53,993 bases of DNA from an uncultured Merdimonas sp. (GCA_944378225.1 CALWGE010000013.1:1-53993), one strand, 5' to 3'. Shown: positions 8,301 through 16,390, numbered from the stretch's first letter. The notes: a model not told the origin generated them from the letters alone. A program made the numbers and translations.

Positions 8301-9864
8301 GAGAAAATATGCAGGCGCTGCCGGCTGCGATATGCCTGACAAAAACTGTCCGGTCTGCGGAGCTCCTCTTAAGAAGGAAGGTTTTGATATTCCGTTTGAG
8401 ACTTTCCTGGGATTTAAAGGAGATAAGGAGCCTGATATTGACCTGAACTTTTCCGGAGATTATCAGTCAAAAGCTCATAAATACACAGAAGTAATTTTCG
8501 GAAAGGGACAGACCTTCCGGGCCGGAACCATAGGTACGCTGGCTGATAAAACAGCTTTCGGATATGTAAAAAACTATTATGAAGAGAGAGGTCAGCATAA
8601 GCGTAACTGTGAGATTGAGCGGATTGTACAGGGCTGTGTAGGAGTACGACGCTCTACGGGACAGCATCCCGGAGGTATTGTAGTACTTCCTCATGGCGAA
8701 GAGATACATTCCTTTACGCCCATACAGCATCCGGCCAACGATATGACGACGGACATTATTACGACACATTTTGACTACCATTCCATCGATCATAACCTTT
8801 TGAAGCTGGATATTCTCGGACACGATGATCCGACCATGATTCGTATGCTGGAGGACCTGACAGGAATTGACGCCAAGACAATTCCGCTGGATGACCAGAA
8901 GGTCATGTCATTGTTTAAAAGTACGGAAGCTCTGGGCATAAGTCCGGAGGACATCGACGGCTGTCCTCTGGGATGTCTGGGAATTCCGGAATTTGGTACA
9001 GACTTTGTTATCCAGATGGTAGTGGATGCAAAGCCGCAGTCATTTTCAGATCTGATTCGTATATCCGGTCTGTCTCATGGTACGGATGTATGGCTGAATA
9101 ACGCGCAGCGCTTTATCAAAGAAGGAAAGGCAACGATTTCCACGGCGATCTGTACCCGCGACGATATCATGCTTTATCTGATTCAGATGGGCGTGGAACC
9201 CAGTCTTTCATTTACTATCATGGAGAGTGTACGTAAAGGCAAGGGTCTGAAGCCGGAATGGATTGAAGCCATGAAGGCAGAGGGAGTGGAGGACTGGTAC
9301 ATAGAATCCTGTACGCTGATTAAGTACATGTTCCCGAAAGCGCACGCCGCGGCATACGTTATGATGGCCTGGCGTATAGCTTATTGTAAAATCAATTATC
9401 CGCTGGCGTATTATGCGGCTTATTTCAGTATCCGTGCTTCAGCGTTCAGCTATGAGCTGATGTGTCAGGGCAAGGAGCGCCTGGCCTACTATATGGCAGA
9501 TTACAAGAGACGGAGCGATTCTTTATCCAAGAAGGAGCAGGATACGCTGAAGGATATGCACATTGTGCAGGAAATGTATGCCCGCGGCTTCGAATTCTGG
9601 CCCATCGATATTTACAGGGCGAAGGCTCATCACTTTCAGATTATTGACGGAAAGCTGATGCCGGCCTTGAGTACTATCGAAGGTCTGGGTGACAAGGCGG
9701 CGGATCAGTTGTTTGAAGCAGCCAAGGACGGACCTTTCCTGTCCAAGGACGATCTGCGGACCCGGAGCAAACTTTCCAAGACAGTTGTGGAGCTGATGAG
9801 TGACCTGGGGCTTCTCGGCGATATGCCTCAGTCCAATCAGCTGTCATTGTTTGACCTTGTATAA
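5326..9864 (+). CDS. polC: DNA polymerase III alpha subunit, PolC type
   Basis: This is the replicative polymerase of low-GC Gram-positives. The 1512 residues run in the usual order. An N-terminal domain is followed by a low-complexity linker rich in Gly, Gln and Lys (about 200-245), an OB-fold, and the PHP domain (HCHTKMSDMDG near 404). The inserted 3'-5' exonuclease follows (VVFDIETTGFS near 490), then a zinc-binding element CTAC...CPVCG (about 975-1010) and the polymerase palm and fingers. The C-terminus ends in QLSLF, a sliding-clamp-binding motif. The protein is slightly longer than the roughly 1440 residues of Bacillus PolC, mostly because of the linker. The start follows GGAG close behind ispG. 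Confidence 0.98.
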   Translation: MTRMFAEVFPPLPIEQSLQDLLGQVRVEKVTSNRAKNFIRVYLVSGKLIHKEQLFQLEKVLKRQLFGHADVELKILERYELSGQYTPEKLLELYRDSILYELKAYSILEYNLFRGAKISFPEEHIMKMELRRTTLGEEAADELIRILYKIFTERCGMELHIHTEFTEQEEDRKKRSGRADIDRQAAMLVENMLQIKLAQETGTEGQETGQAGESGSAAGTKGQIKGDGSKQGGSQKKEAAQKSGGKNIHGGFGRSEYAYGRHLKSSNSRFKTGKSSNPDVLYGRDFDDSELIDIAQLVNEMGDVTIHGQITGWDEREIRGGRTIVTLTVTDYTDTIRVKLFVKEEEELKSLREKVTKGAFVRIRGLSSQDHFDNELTIGSVTGIKKASDFRTPRMDHSEIKRVELHCHTKMSDMDGVSDVKDIIKRAKSWGHTAIAVTDHGVVQAYPDASHSLDKGDSFKVIYGMEGYLVDDMKDIVEDARGQSLDDAYVVFDIETTGFSAENDRIIEIGAVRVEKGEITDRFSVFVNPQTPIPFEIEKLTGISDEMVMGEPAIEEILPRFLKFCEGAVLVAHNAGFDMSFIRKNSERQGLPCSFTVVDTVALARILLPQLNRYKLDTVAKALNVSLENHHRAVDDAGCTAEIFVKFVQMLKERDISDLNGVNQMSALDKEAIRKLPSHHVILLAKNEIGRVNLYRMVSWSHLDYYSRMPRIPKSVLQKHREGLIIGSACEAGELYQALVRSAPEEEIARLVNFYDYLEIQPLGNNEFMLRGERPTFESKEDLIRLNKKIVSLGEQFGKPVVATCDVHFLNPEDEVYRRIIMAGKGFKDADDQAPLYLRTTEEMLAEFEYLGSEKAWEVVVGNTNKIADMIEKISPVRPDKCPPVIENSDQTLRDICYERAHSIYGEKLPEVVTQRLEKELHSIISNGFAVMYIIAQKLVWKSNDDGYLVGSRGSVGSSFVATMAGITEVNPLPPHYYCTACHYSDFESEDVRKYAGAAGCDMPDKNCPVCGAPLKKEGFDIPFETFLGFKGDKEPDIDLNFSGDYQSKAHKYTEVIFGKGQTFRAGTIGTLADKTAFGYVKNYYEERGQHKRNCEIERIVQGCVGVRRSTGQHPGGIVVLPHGEEIHSFTPIQHPANDMTTDIITTHFDYHSIDHNLLKLDILGHDDPTMIRMLEDLTGIDAKTIPLDDQKVMSLFKSTEALGISPEDIDGCPLGCLGIPEFGTDFVIQMVVDAKPQSFSDLIRISGLSHGTDVWLNNAQRFIKEGKATISTAICTRDDIMLYLIQMGVEPSLSFTIMESVRKGKGLKPEWIEAMKAEGVEDWYIESCTLIKYMFPKAHAAAYVMMAWRIAYCKINYPLAYYAAYFSIRASAFSYELMCQGKERLAYYMADYKRRSDSLSKKEQDTLKDMHIVQEMYARGFEFWPIDIYRAKAHHFQIIDGKLMPALSTIEGLGDKAADQLFEAAKDGPFLSKDDLRTRSKLSKTVVELMSDLGLLGDMPQSNQLSLFDLV

Positions 9865-9910
9865 GCCGGTCTGCTGTTCTGAAACAGCACCGGAGAAATG
9901 GAGACATGAT

Positions 9911-10426
9911 ATGCAGCCAGAAAAAAATATATTTTTAATCGGATTTATGGGGGCGGGGAAAAGTACGGTTGCCCGGTATCTGCACAGGCATTACGGAATG
10001 GAATGGCTGGAAATGGATAAGGAAATTGAGAAGAGAGAGGGGATGCCGATCTCCGAAATTTTTCGCCTTAAAGGAGAGCCGTATTTCCGGGAAAGGGAGA
10101 CAGAGCTGCTTCTGTCACTGGTGGGCAGGAAGAATATGGTGGTTTCCTGCGGCGGAGGTGTTCCGCTTCGCCATCAGAATGTGGAAGCCATGAAAAAAAG
10201 CGGCGTTGTGGTTTTTCTTACAGCCCGTCCGGAGACAATTCTGGAAAGAGTGAAGGATAATCACGATCGACCGCTTCTGGAAGGACATAAGGATGTGGAA
10301 TATATCTCACAATTGCTGGAACAGCGCAGGGAGAAATATGAAGCGGCGGCAGATGTTCTGACAGCGACAGACGGTCGGGATACAGAAGAGATTGGAAATG
10401 AGGTTTACACATTTTTAGGGAAATAG
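9911..10426 (+). CDS. aroK: Shikimate kinase
   Basis: The enzyme phosphorylates shikimate at O3 in the chorismate pathway. The start chosen gives 171 residues, the normal length, and follows GGAG at 9900-9903. The frame is open further upstream to 9800 but that part is polC sequence in another frame. Motifs seen are the P-loop GFMGAGKST, the substrate-binding EMDKEIE with FRERE, the CGGGVPL loop and the RPLL lid. It is the last gene of the operon, 46 bases behind polC. Confidence 0.94.
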   Translation: MQPEKNIFLIGFMGAGKSTVARYLHRHYGMEWLEMDKEIEKREGMPISEIFRLKGEPYFRERETELLLSLVGRKNMVVSCGGGVPLRHQNVEAMKKSGVVVFLTARPETILERVKDNHDRPLLEGHKDVEYISQLLEQRREKYEAAADVLTATDGRDTEEIGNEVYTFLGK

Positions 10427-10456
10427 GCTAAAAAATTCCCCAAATTTATTAAATCA

Positions 10457-10486
10457 TTGGCAAAGTTAGTGATGGACAACTAAGAT
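10457..10486 (+). promoter_or_regulatory. Possible promoter of the phospholipase-like gene
   Basis: TTGGCA (10457-10462), 18 bases, TAAGAT (10481-10486). The same gap holds a CCCCAAA/TTTGGGG inverted pair (10438-10444 and 10489-10495) that brackets this promoter. Its meaning is unclear. Confidence 0.4.
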
Positions 10487-10571
10487 GCTTTGGGGTATTA
10501 TAAGGAAGGTGGTGTAAAAGGGTATAGAGTATGCTCGGATGGAGCCCGCGCATACGCAGGAGGATAAGGTA

Positions 10572-11168
10572 TTGAGAAAAAAATCACATATCTCACTTGC
10601 GCAGTATATTGTAAGAAATATGGAGATGCCGGTGATGGTAGATCATCGGAAGGCATTCTATCTGGGAAGCATTCTTCCGGACTGTAAGCCTTCGTTTCTG
10701 ACTCAGCGTCACGAATTCGAGGGAACTTTCGAAATGGTGAAGGAAAGAATTCTGGATTTATCCATGGATGCAGAGCTTATTTTGAGTAATGCCCGGGCTT
10801 TTATGAGGAGACTGGGTGAGGTGATTCACTACATCGCAGATTATTTCACATATCCTCATAATCAGATCTATGAGGGCTCACTGAAAGATCACTGCATTTA
10901 CGAAAAAGAACTGAAGTTTCAGCTTCGGGAATACGTACGCAGCGGTGAGGCGTTCCGAAACAGGATAGACGCAAAAAAATTTGATACGCCGGAGTCACTC
11001 TGCACTTTTATCCGCAGCGCTCATGGGGAATATCTGAAGAGAGAACACGGTGTGAAGGAAGATTGTGAGTTTATTGTCCGTATCTGCCATCAGGTAGTAC
11101 AGGGGATCATGAGTCTGGTGAATCAGGCCATGGGAATTAAGATGGCGAAAAAACTGTGTCTGGCCTGA
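10572..11168 (+). CDS. Zinc-dependent phospholipase C family protein, TTG start
   Basis: The protein resembles the zinc-dependent phospholipase C / S1-P1-like family (Pfam Zn_dep_PLPC). Conserved features include GSILPDC, RHEFEG, the LGEVIHYIADYFTYPHN segment with its metal-binding His and Asp, and a later HCIYE. It lacks an obvious signal peptide, so it is probably cytosolic and its substrate is unknown. A TTG at 10572 lies eight bases after a perfect AGGAGG (10558-10563) and gives a natural start, MRKKSHISLAQYIV. The ATG at 10539 would place that ribosome site inside the gene and adds 11 residues that look unrelated. I prefer the TTG (198 residues). A strong terminator follows. Confidence 0.8.
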   Translation: MRKKSHISLAQYIVRNMEMPVMVDHRKAFYLGSILPDCKPSFLTQRHEFEGTFEMVKERILDLSMDAELILSNARAFMRRLGEVIHYIADYFTYPHNQIYEGSLKDHCIYEKELKFQLREYVRSGEAFRNRIDAKKFDTPESLCTFIRSAHGEYLKREHGVKEDCEFIVRICHQVVQGIMSLVNQAMGIKMAKKLCLA

Positions 11169-11237
11169 GAAGCGCAGGAGATTCCGGAATTGTCGGATAA
11201 TGGATGGAAAAAAGAATACTTGGAAAGATACGTGTGG

Positions 11238-11267
11238 GACTGCCGGAGTAAAACGGCAGTCTTTTTT
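11238..11267 (+). terminator. Terminator of the phospholipase-like gene
   Basis: GACTGCCG (11238-11245) pairs perfectly with CGGCAGTC (11254-11261) and is followed by six T. This is a textbook intrinsic terminator. Confidence 0.92.
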
Positions 11268-11275
11268 GATTACAG

Positions 11276-11327
11276 GACAGAAAAACCGCCTTTCTCTGCT
11301 GCTTCAGATTCAGAGAAAGGCGGTTTT
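11276..11327 (-). terminator. Terminator of the SH3-repeat gene
   Basis: A 17-bp perfect stem (11282-11298 with 11311-11327) lies downstream of the minus-strand SH3 gene. Reading on the minus strand the stem runs out into TTTTT. It faces the plus-strand terminator at 11238, closing two converging transcripts. Confidence 0.88.
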
Positions 11328-11363
11328 GGAATGCTTCAAACTGATGCAGGTTTCAGTTGCCTG

Positions 11364-12710
11364 CTATTTCAGAAGAGAGGAAGGAACATAACCTTCCAGC
11401 TCTGTTCCGTTCTGTGTGAAAGCAATTTTCGTCCACTGCTGTCCGTCTTCACCGGTTACCCGTTTGATAATGGATACTTTTGTTCCATTTTCCAGTGTGG
11501 CACGGATATCTGCATAGGGAGAAGCATAGGTTCTCACCTGAGCCACAGCGGAGGAAGAATTGCCTGAAGATGAACTGCCGGAGGAAGAGCTGCCTGAAGT
11601 ACTGCCTACGTTCAGCAGGTCACTGCGGATATATCCGGTCAGTGAGGCGCCGCCGGAACTGTAAGAAATTTTATACCATTTTCTTCCATCGTCAGGACCG
11701 TTCTGTTCTCCTATAATAGTGACATTAGTCCCCTGAGACAGTTTGGAACGTATATCTCCGTTTGTGGAAGCCCATGTACGAATATTGGCTACCGCAGGGC
11801 GTATGGTGGCCGGGGTATTCATGGATGAACTTCCGGAAGATGAACCGGAGGAGCTTCCGCTGCTGCCTGAACTGGATTCGGAGAGCAGATCACTGCGAAT
11901 ATAACCGCTCATCTGATATCCATTGAGAGAATAGGATACCTTGTACCAGAGCTTTCCATCGTCGCCTGTTTTTGAGGAAATCAGGCTGACAGTAGTTCCG
12001 TTTTCCAGACGGGAACGGATATCGGCATTAGTGGATGCGTATGTTCTCACGCGCACTACACTGCCGTTTACATAGCGGGTTCCGGATACGTCAGTGGAAC
12101 CGGAAGAGCTTCCGCCGGGATTGGACTCTACCAGCAGATCCCCGCGAATATAGCCCTGAACCTCAGAACCGTTCTGTGTAAAAGATACCTTGTACCAGGT
12201 ACGTCCGTCATCCGAACCTGTCTTTGAAGAAAGCAGGGTCACTGTGGAGCCTTTGGAAAGGCGGGAACGGATATCCGCGTTTGTGGAAGCGTAAGAGCGG
12301 ACGATGGCCACACTGGGCTTCACATAACGTGTTCCTGATGCAGAACCCTGAGAAGAACCTGAGGAAGAAGAGGAAGAGCCGGAGGAACCGGATACATTAA
12401 GCAGATCGGCCCGGACAAAGCCTTCCTTTGCATCGCCGTTATAGGAGAAAAACACATCGTACCATTTCAGCCCATCGTCACCGGTAGTATCTGAGATAAT
12501 GGTTACCTTGGTGCCCTGGGTGAGCTTGCAGACGATGGATGAATTGGTGGATGGTGAGGAACGGACATTCAGAATCGGATTTTTGACCGTTCCGGTAGGG
12601 CGCGCTGCCTCTGTGCGGAAAGCCGGCCCAAGCAGCAGGAGACAAAGTGCGAGCAGCAGTACAGCAACGATCCCTTTCTGCTGTTTTCTGGTGTACAGTA
12701 CAGATCTCAT
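11364..12710 (-). CDS. Secreted protein with five SH3b repeats
   Basis: The 448-residue protein has a Lys/Arg-rich start, a hydrophobic core (about 12-30) and a likely signal-peptidase site near TEAA. Five bacterial SH3 repeats follow, at about 41-105, 128-193, 212-276, 303-366 and 388-448. Each has the pattern NVRS/VRTYAS...IRSRL..GT.V.L...TG.DG..WYKV......GYI..DLL. Long Ser/Gly linkers separate them. SH3b repeats usually bind cell-wall peptidoglycan, and no catalytic domain is present, so this is probably a wall-associated or secreted binding protein. The start follows GGGAGG. A TTGCTT-N17-TATACT promoter lies upstream and a strong terminator downstream, so it is a single-gene unit. Confidence 0.88.
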   Translation of the reverse strand: MRSVLYTRKQQKGIVAVLLLALCLLLLGPAFRTEAARPTGTVKNPILNVRSSPSTNSSIVCKLTQGTKVTIISDTTGDDGLKWYDVFFSYNGDAKEGFVRADLLNVSGSSGSSSSSSGSSQGSASGTRYVKPSVAIVRSYASTNADIRSRLSKGSTVTLLSSKTGSDDGRTWYKVSFTQNGSEVQGYIRGDLLVESNPGGSSSGSTDVSGTRYVNGSVVRVRTYASTNADIRSRLENGTTVSLISSKTGDDGKLWYKVSYSLNGYQMSGYIRSDLLSESSSGSSGSSSGSSSGSSSMNTPATIRPAVANIRTWASTNGDIRSKLSQGTNVTIIGEQNGPDDGRKWYKISYSSGGASLTGYIRSDLLNVGSTSGSSSSGSSSSGNSSSAVAQVRTYASPYADIRATLENGTKVSIIKRVTGEDGQQWTKIAFTQNGTELEGYVPSSLLK

Positions 12711-12786
12711 GTAAAAATCCTCCCTTAAAAGGTATCATTGCCGCCTGGTCCGCATCGGGGAACCAGACAGCTTTTATCTTGTACCC

Positions 12787-12815
12787 AGTATACCTGCCGG
12801 ATGTGGAAAAAGCAA
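12787..12815 (-). promoter_or_regulatory. Promoter of the SH3-repeat gene
   Basis: On the minus strand TTGCTT (12810-12815), 17 bases, TATACT (12787-12792), about 75 bases ahead of the start codon. Confidence 0.68.
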
Positions 12816-12864
12816 GAAAACCGGCAGAGTATTAAGAAAATCATAAAAAATACAGAGAAAATTT

Positions 12865-14619
12865 CTAAGACTGGGTGTCAGCCAGTCTGAGGCCGGAAAT
12901 ATCGGAATCGATTACCAGAGAGTAATTGGTATAATACACTACAAATCCAGGTTTGGCACCGCCTGGTTTTTTTACATGTTTTTTTTCTACATAATCGATT
13001 TCTACTTTGTCTCCGCCGCGGTTTCTGGAGTAATAGGCGGCAAGCCGGCCAGCTTCTTCAAAGGCCCGATCAGGCAGTTCGCGTCCTTCACTTTTGAGAA
13101 TTACATGGGAACCCGGAACTCCTTTGGCATGGAACCACCAGTCATTGCCTGAGGCAAACTGAAAAGTAAGTTCATCATTCTGAAAATTGTTTTTGCCTAC
13201 ATAGAGGTCAAAACCGTCACTGGATATATAATGATAGGGTTTTGAGGAAAGCCTGGGCTTTTTCCCGTTTCCTTTTGTATTTCTGCGGCGTATATAGCCG
13301 GATTCTGCCAGTTCTTCCCGCACAGGAGCCAGATCCTCTTCAGTAAGAGCCATATCAAGGGCAGTCTGTATGGATTCCAGATGCAGAATCTCATCCCGGG
13401 TTTCTTCCAGAAGCGTGGTAACAGCTTCATAAGTTCTTTTTAATTTTCCATACTTGTCGAAGTAATGTTTTGCATTTTCCTGCGTAGTTAAATCAGGGTC
13501 AAGAGGAATTGTAATCTCTTCATTCGTATAATAATTCAGAGCCTGCATGGAACGTGCTCCTTCCGGGACACCGTATCCGTATGTGTGCAGAAGTTCTCCC
13601 CAGAGTCTGTATTTATCCCGTTTTTCTGTATCACGCAGCTGTTTCTGCTGCAGATCATATTTTTTGCGGCTGCGTTCCAGAGCTGTCTGTACAATGCGGC
13701 GGAGATCCGCAGATTTCTGATGAATGCGTGTCAGAGTATTTTTTTCTGCATAGTAGGTTTCAAGAAGGGCAGAGATGCTGTCAAAAGACCTGCTCTCCAG
13801 ATCCTCATACATAGAAAGGGGAAAAGCGGAAAATTCGGCGGGTTCTTTTCCATTATAATATACCTGCGGAGTAAACTGTTCTTCTCTGACAGTTTCCAGG
13901 AGACGCATCAGCTGATGTTCCAGCATGGCGCGTTCCTTTTCATCAAGAGCGGACGCCGGACGTCCGGAATCCAGATAAGAACGGTGACAGAGCTCCTCAG
14001 CCATTACCGGTGAAAATCCGGTCAGCGTTGTATAAATCGCTTTCCCCAGAGGGGCAGGCTTATCACAGACAGAAGCCACCATATCTGCCGGGGAAGCAAC
14101 GAGAGGATCGAGTTTGTCCTGAGTATGAGGGATAAAATAAGTACGTCCGGGAAGCACCTCCCGTACGGAACTGACAGCCAGGGAAACATGTTTGATGCTG
14201 TCCAGAATTGTTCCGTCCTCACGACAGAAAATCAGGTTACTGTGTTTTCCCATCAGCTCCGCAATCAGGTATTTGCGGCAAAGATCGCCCATCTCATCCA
14301 GATGCTCGATTTCAAACCGCAGAATACGTTCCAGCGACGGCTGTGTCACAGACACAATACGTCCGCCTCCCAGATGTTTCCGAAGAAGCATGCAGAAGAC
14401 CGGCGCCGTCATCGGCGCCGGTTTGTTCTGAGCGGTCAGGTATACCAGAGGCAGGCTGGCTGAGGCTGAAAGCAGCAGTCGGTACTGAGCCGAATTGTTT
14501 TTTATGGTAAACAGAAGCTCGTCTGCTTCAGACTGAACAATTTTGGTAATGCGTCCGCCTGTCAGGCAGTCAGAGAGCTCCTTTCTGAGACATGAAACTG
14601 TAATTCCGTCAAAGGCCAT
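12865..14619 (-). CDS. rqcH: Rqc2/NEMF-family ribosome quality-control protein RqcH (NFACT)
   Basis: RqcH binds stalled 50S-peptidyl-tRNA complexes and recruits tRNA-Ala to add C-terminal alanine tails that mark nascent chains for degradation. It is often annotated as fibronectin-binding protein FbpA. The start chosen (MAFDGITVSC) gives 584 residues, the family length; 29 more codons are open upstream but have no ribosome site. NFACT-N is at the N-terminus (CMLLRKHLGGG at 76-86), a coiled-coil middle spans roughly 280-430, and the C-terminal NFACT-R domain contains NDWWFHAKGVPGSHV. At positions 97-98, where the family usually has Asp-Arg, this protein reads Glu-Arg. It is divergent from yicC, with interleaved promoters. 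Confidence 0.92.
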   Translation of the reverse strand: MAFDGITVSCLRKELSDCLTGGRITKIVQSEADELLFTIKNNSAQYRLLLSASASLPLVYLTAQNKPAPMTAPVFCMLLRKHLGGGRIVSVTQPSLERILRFEIEHLDEMGDLCRKYLIAELMGKHSNLIFCREDGTILDSIKHVSLAVSSVREVLPGRTYFIPHTQDKLDPLVASPADMVASVCDKPAPLGKAIYTTLTGFSPVMAEELCHRSYLDSGRPASALDEKERAMLEHQLMRLLETVREEQFTPQVYYNGKEPAEFSAFPLSMYEDLESRSFDSISALLETYYAEKNTLTRIHQKSADLRRIVQTALERSRKKYDLQQKQLRDTEKRDKYRLWGELLHTYGYGVPEGARSMQALNYYTNEEITIPLDPDLTTQENAKHYFDKYGKLKRTYEAVTTLLEETRDEILHLESIQTALDMALTEEDLAPVREELAESGYIRRRNTKGNGKKPRLSSKPYHYISSDGFDLYVGKNNFQNDELTFQFASGNDWWFHAKGVPGSHVILKSEGRELPDRAFEEAGRLAAYYSRNRGGDKVEIDYVEKKHVKKPGGAKPGFVVYYTNYSLVIDSDISGLRLADTQS

Positions 14620-14677
14620 GATAATCTTTCCTTTCTCTTTCTTTCTCTTTGTCATGAGAGCAAGGGATATTTCTTTC

Positions 14678-14706
14678 AGTATACTTGACACGTCCCCGAA
14701 ATTCAA
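14678..14706 (-). promoter_or_regulatory. Promoter of rqcH
   Basis: On the minus strand TTGAAT (14701-14706), 17 bases, TATACT (14678-14683). It overlaps almost completely with the plus-strand yicC promoter. Confidence 0.7.
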
Positions 14707-14713
14707 CTACAAT
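14685..14713 (+). promoter_or_regulatory. Promoter of yicC-gmk-rpoZ
   Basis: TTGACA (14685-14690), 17 bases, TACAAT (14708-14713). It lies about 90 bases upstream of yicC and is offset by only seven bases from the opposing rqcH promoter. Confidence 0.8.
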
Positions 14714-14802
14714 AAAATCCAAATGATCTGTGCAGAGGCTGTTACGTCAGAGTCTTACAGTTTTGTGCAGAAGAAAACAGGAAAAGAAAAGAGAATGCCG
14801 AT

Positions 14803-15681
14803 ATGGTAAAAAGCATGACAGGATTCGGTCGCTGTGAGGTATCTGAAGGCGATCGGAAGATGACGGTAGAGATGAAGTCCGTCAATCACAGATATCTGGA
14901 TGTATCCGTAAAGATGCCCAAAAAACTGAATTATTTTGAATCAGCCATCCGGGGTCTTCTGAAATCTTATATTCAGAGAGGCAAGGTGGATGTCTTTATT
15001 ACCTATGAGGACTTGTCTGAAAGTACCGTTTCACTGCGTTATAATCATGCTCTGGCAGCTGAATATCTCAAATATCTGAAGCAGATGGCAGAAGAGTTCG
15101 GCCTGGAGCAGGACGTGAAGGTGGGCGCGCTGTCCCGTTATCCGGAGGTCCTTGTAATGGAGGAACTCCAGGATGATGAAGAAAAGTTGTGGGAGCTGCT
15201 GGAAAAAGCGGTAAGAGGCGCATGTGAACAGCTGGTGGAGACACGCTCTGCAGAAGGAGAAAATCTGAAGAAGGATTTGCTTCAGAAACTGGAAGAGCTT
15301 ATGGAACACACAGAATTTGTGGAGAAGCGTTCGCCTCAGATTGTGACGGAATACCGGGAAAAGCTTACGGATAAAGTCAGGGAGCTTCTGGCAGACACCC
15401 AGATAGAGGAAAGCCGTATTGCCGCGGAAGTAACAATTTATGCGGACAAGATTTGCGTGGACGAAGAGATTGTGCGGCTTAAGAGTCATATCCAGAGTAC
15501 GAAAGCAATATTGGAAAAAGAAGAAGGAGCCGGCCGGAAACTGGATTTCATCGCACAGGAGATGAACCGGGAGGCTAATACCATTTTATCGAAATCCAAC
15601 GATCTGGAAGTATCCGATCATGCGATTGAACTGAAAACAGGTATCGAAAAGGTTCGTGAACAGATTCAGAACATTGAATAA
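14803..15681 (+). CDS. YicC/YloC-family endoribonuclease
   Basis: The 292-residue protein begins with the family hallmark MVKSMTGFGR and has VEMKSVNHRYLD near residue 25. It ends in the DUF1732 domain with RLDFIAQE-type sequence (here KLDFIAQEMNREANT) and a C-terminal amphipathic helix. YicC proteins act as hexameric endoribonucleases on RNA in E. coli and Bacillus; the physiological target here is unknown. The gene leads a yicC-gmk-rpoZ block that is conserved in Firmicutes, although the remA gene found between them in Bacillus is absent. The ribosome binding site is weak (purine-rich GAAAAGAAAAGAGA). Confidence 0.92.
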   Translation: MVKSMTGFGRCEVSEGDRKMTVEMKSVNHRYLDVSVKMPKKLNYFESAIRGLLKSYIQRGKVDVFITYEDLSESTVSLRYNHALAAEYLKYLKQMAEEFGLEQDVKVGALSRYPEVLVMEELQDDEEKLWELLEKAVRGACEQLVETRSAEGENLKKDLLQKLEELMEHTEFVEKRSPQIVTEYREKLTDKVRELLADTQIEESRIAAEVTIYADKICVDEEIVRLKSHIQSTKAILEKEEGAGRKLDFIAQEMNREANTILSKSNDLEVSDHAIELKTGIEKVREQIQNIE

Positions 15682-15691
15682 GGGGAAAAGA

Positions 15692-16315
15692 ATGGAGAAA
15701 AAAGGAATTCTGGTGGTAGTATCCGGTTTTTCCGGTTCCGGAAAAGGAACTGTAATGAAAGAACTGATCAGCCGCTACGATAATTATGCGCTTTCTATCT
15801 CTGCAACCACAAGAAGCCCCAGAGAGGGGGAAGAGCACGGAAGAGAGTATTTTTTCAAAACACGGGAAGAGTTTGAAAAGATGATCGCGGAAGACGCTCT
15901 GATTGAATATGCCTGCTATGTAAATAATTACTACGGAACTCCCAGAGATTATGTGGAAGAACAGCTGGGACTTGGCAGGGATGTTATCCTGGAAATTGAA
16001 ATACAGGGAGCTCTTCAGATTAAGAAACGATATCCTGACACATTGCTTCTGTTTATTTCTCCGCCTGATGCGCAGACGCTTAAAAACCGTCTGGTGGGCC
16101 GGGGAACAGAGAGCATGGACGTAATAGAGAGCCGGCTGTCACGTGCGGTGGAAGAGGCAGAAGGAATAGAAAATTATGATTATTTTATCATTAATGACGA
16201 CCTGAATGCCTGCGTGGAAGAAGTGAATGAGCTTATTCGCGGTGAACACAGACGCGTGTCGAGGAGTCTGGAGCTTATCAATGAGATACGGGCGGATCTT
16301 AAGAAATTTCAGTGA
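15692..16315 (+). CDS. gmk: Guanylate kinase
   Basis: The enzyme phosphorylates GMP to GDP with ATP. The start at 15692 gives 207 residues, the standard length, and follows AGGGGA ten bases behind the yicC stop; the frame is open 12 codons further up. Seen are the P-loop SGFSGSGKGT, the GMP-binding TTRSPREGE and GREYFF segments, Tyr residues in NNYYGTP, and the GRGTES lid. It is second in the yicC-gmk-rpoZ operon. Confidence 0.96.
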   Translation: MEKKGILVVVSGFSGSGKGTVMKELISRYDNYALSISATTRSPREGEEHGREYFFKTREEFEKMIAEDALIEYACYVNNYYGTPRDYVEEQLGLGRDVILEIEIQGALQIKKRYPDTLLLFISPPDAQTLKNRLVGRGTESMDVIESRLSRAVEEAEGIENYDYFIINDDLNACVEEVNELIRGEHRRVSRSLELINEIRADLKKFQ

Positions 16316-16390
16316 AATTTTTTGAAGAACCGTATTCATAAATCAGAGTTCATAAAAAGAAATAAATCACAGAAAGGATCAGGTGAAACT

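Noticed and set aside
11190-11567. Plus-strand frame across the converging terminators after the phospholipase-like gene
   Set aside because: It reads through two terminator hairpins and then antisense to the SH3-repeat gene.
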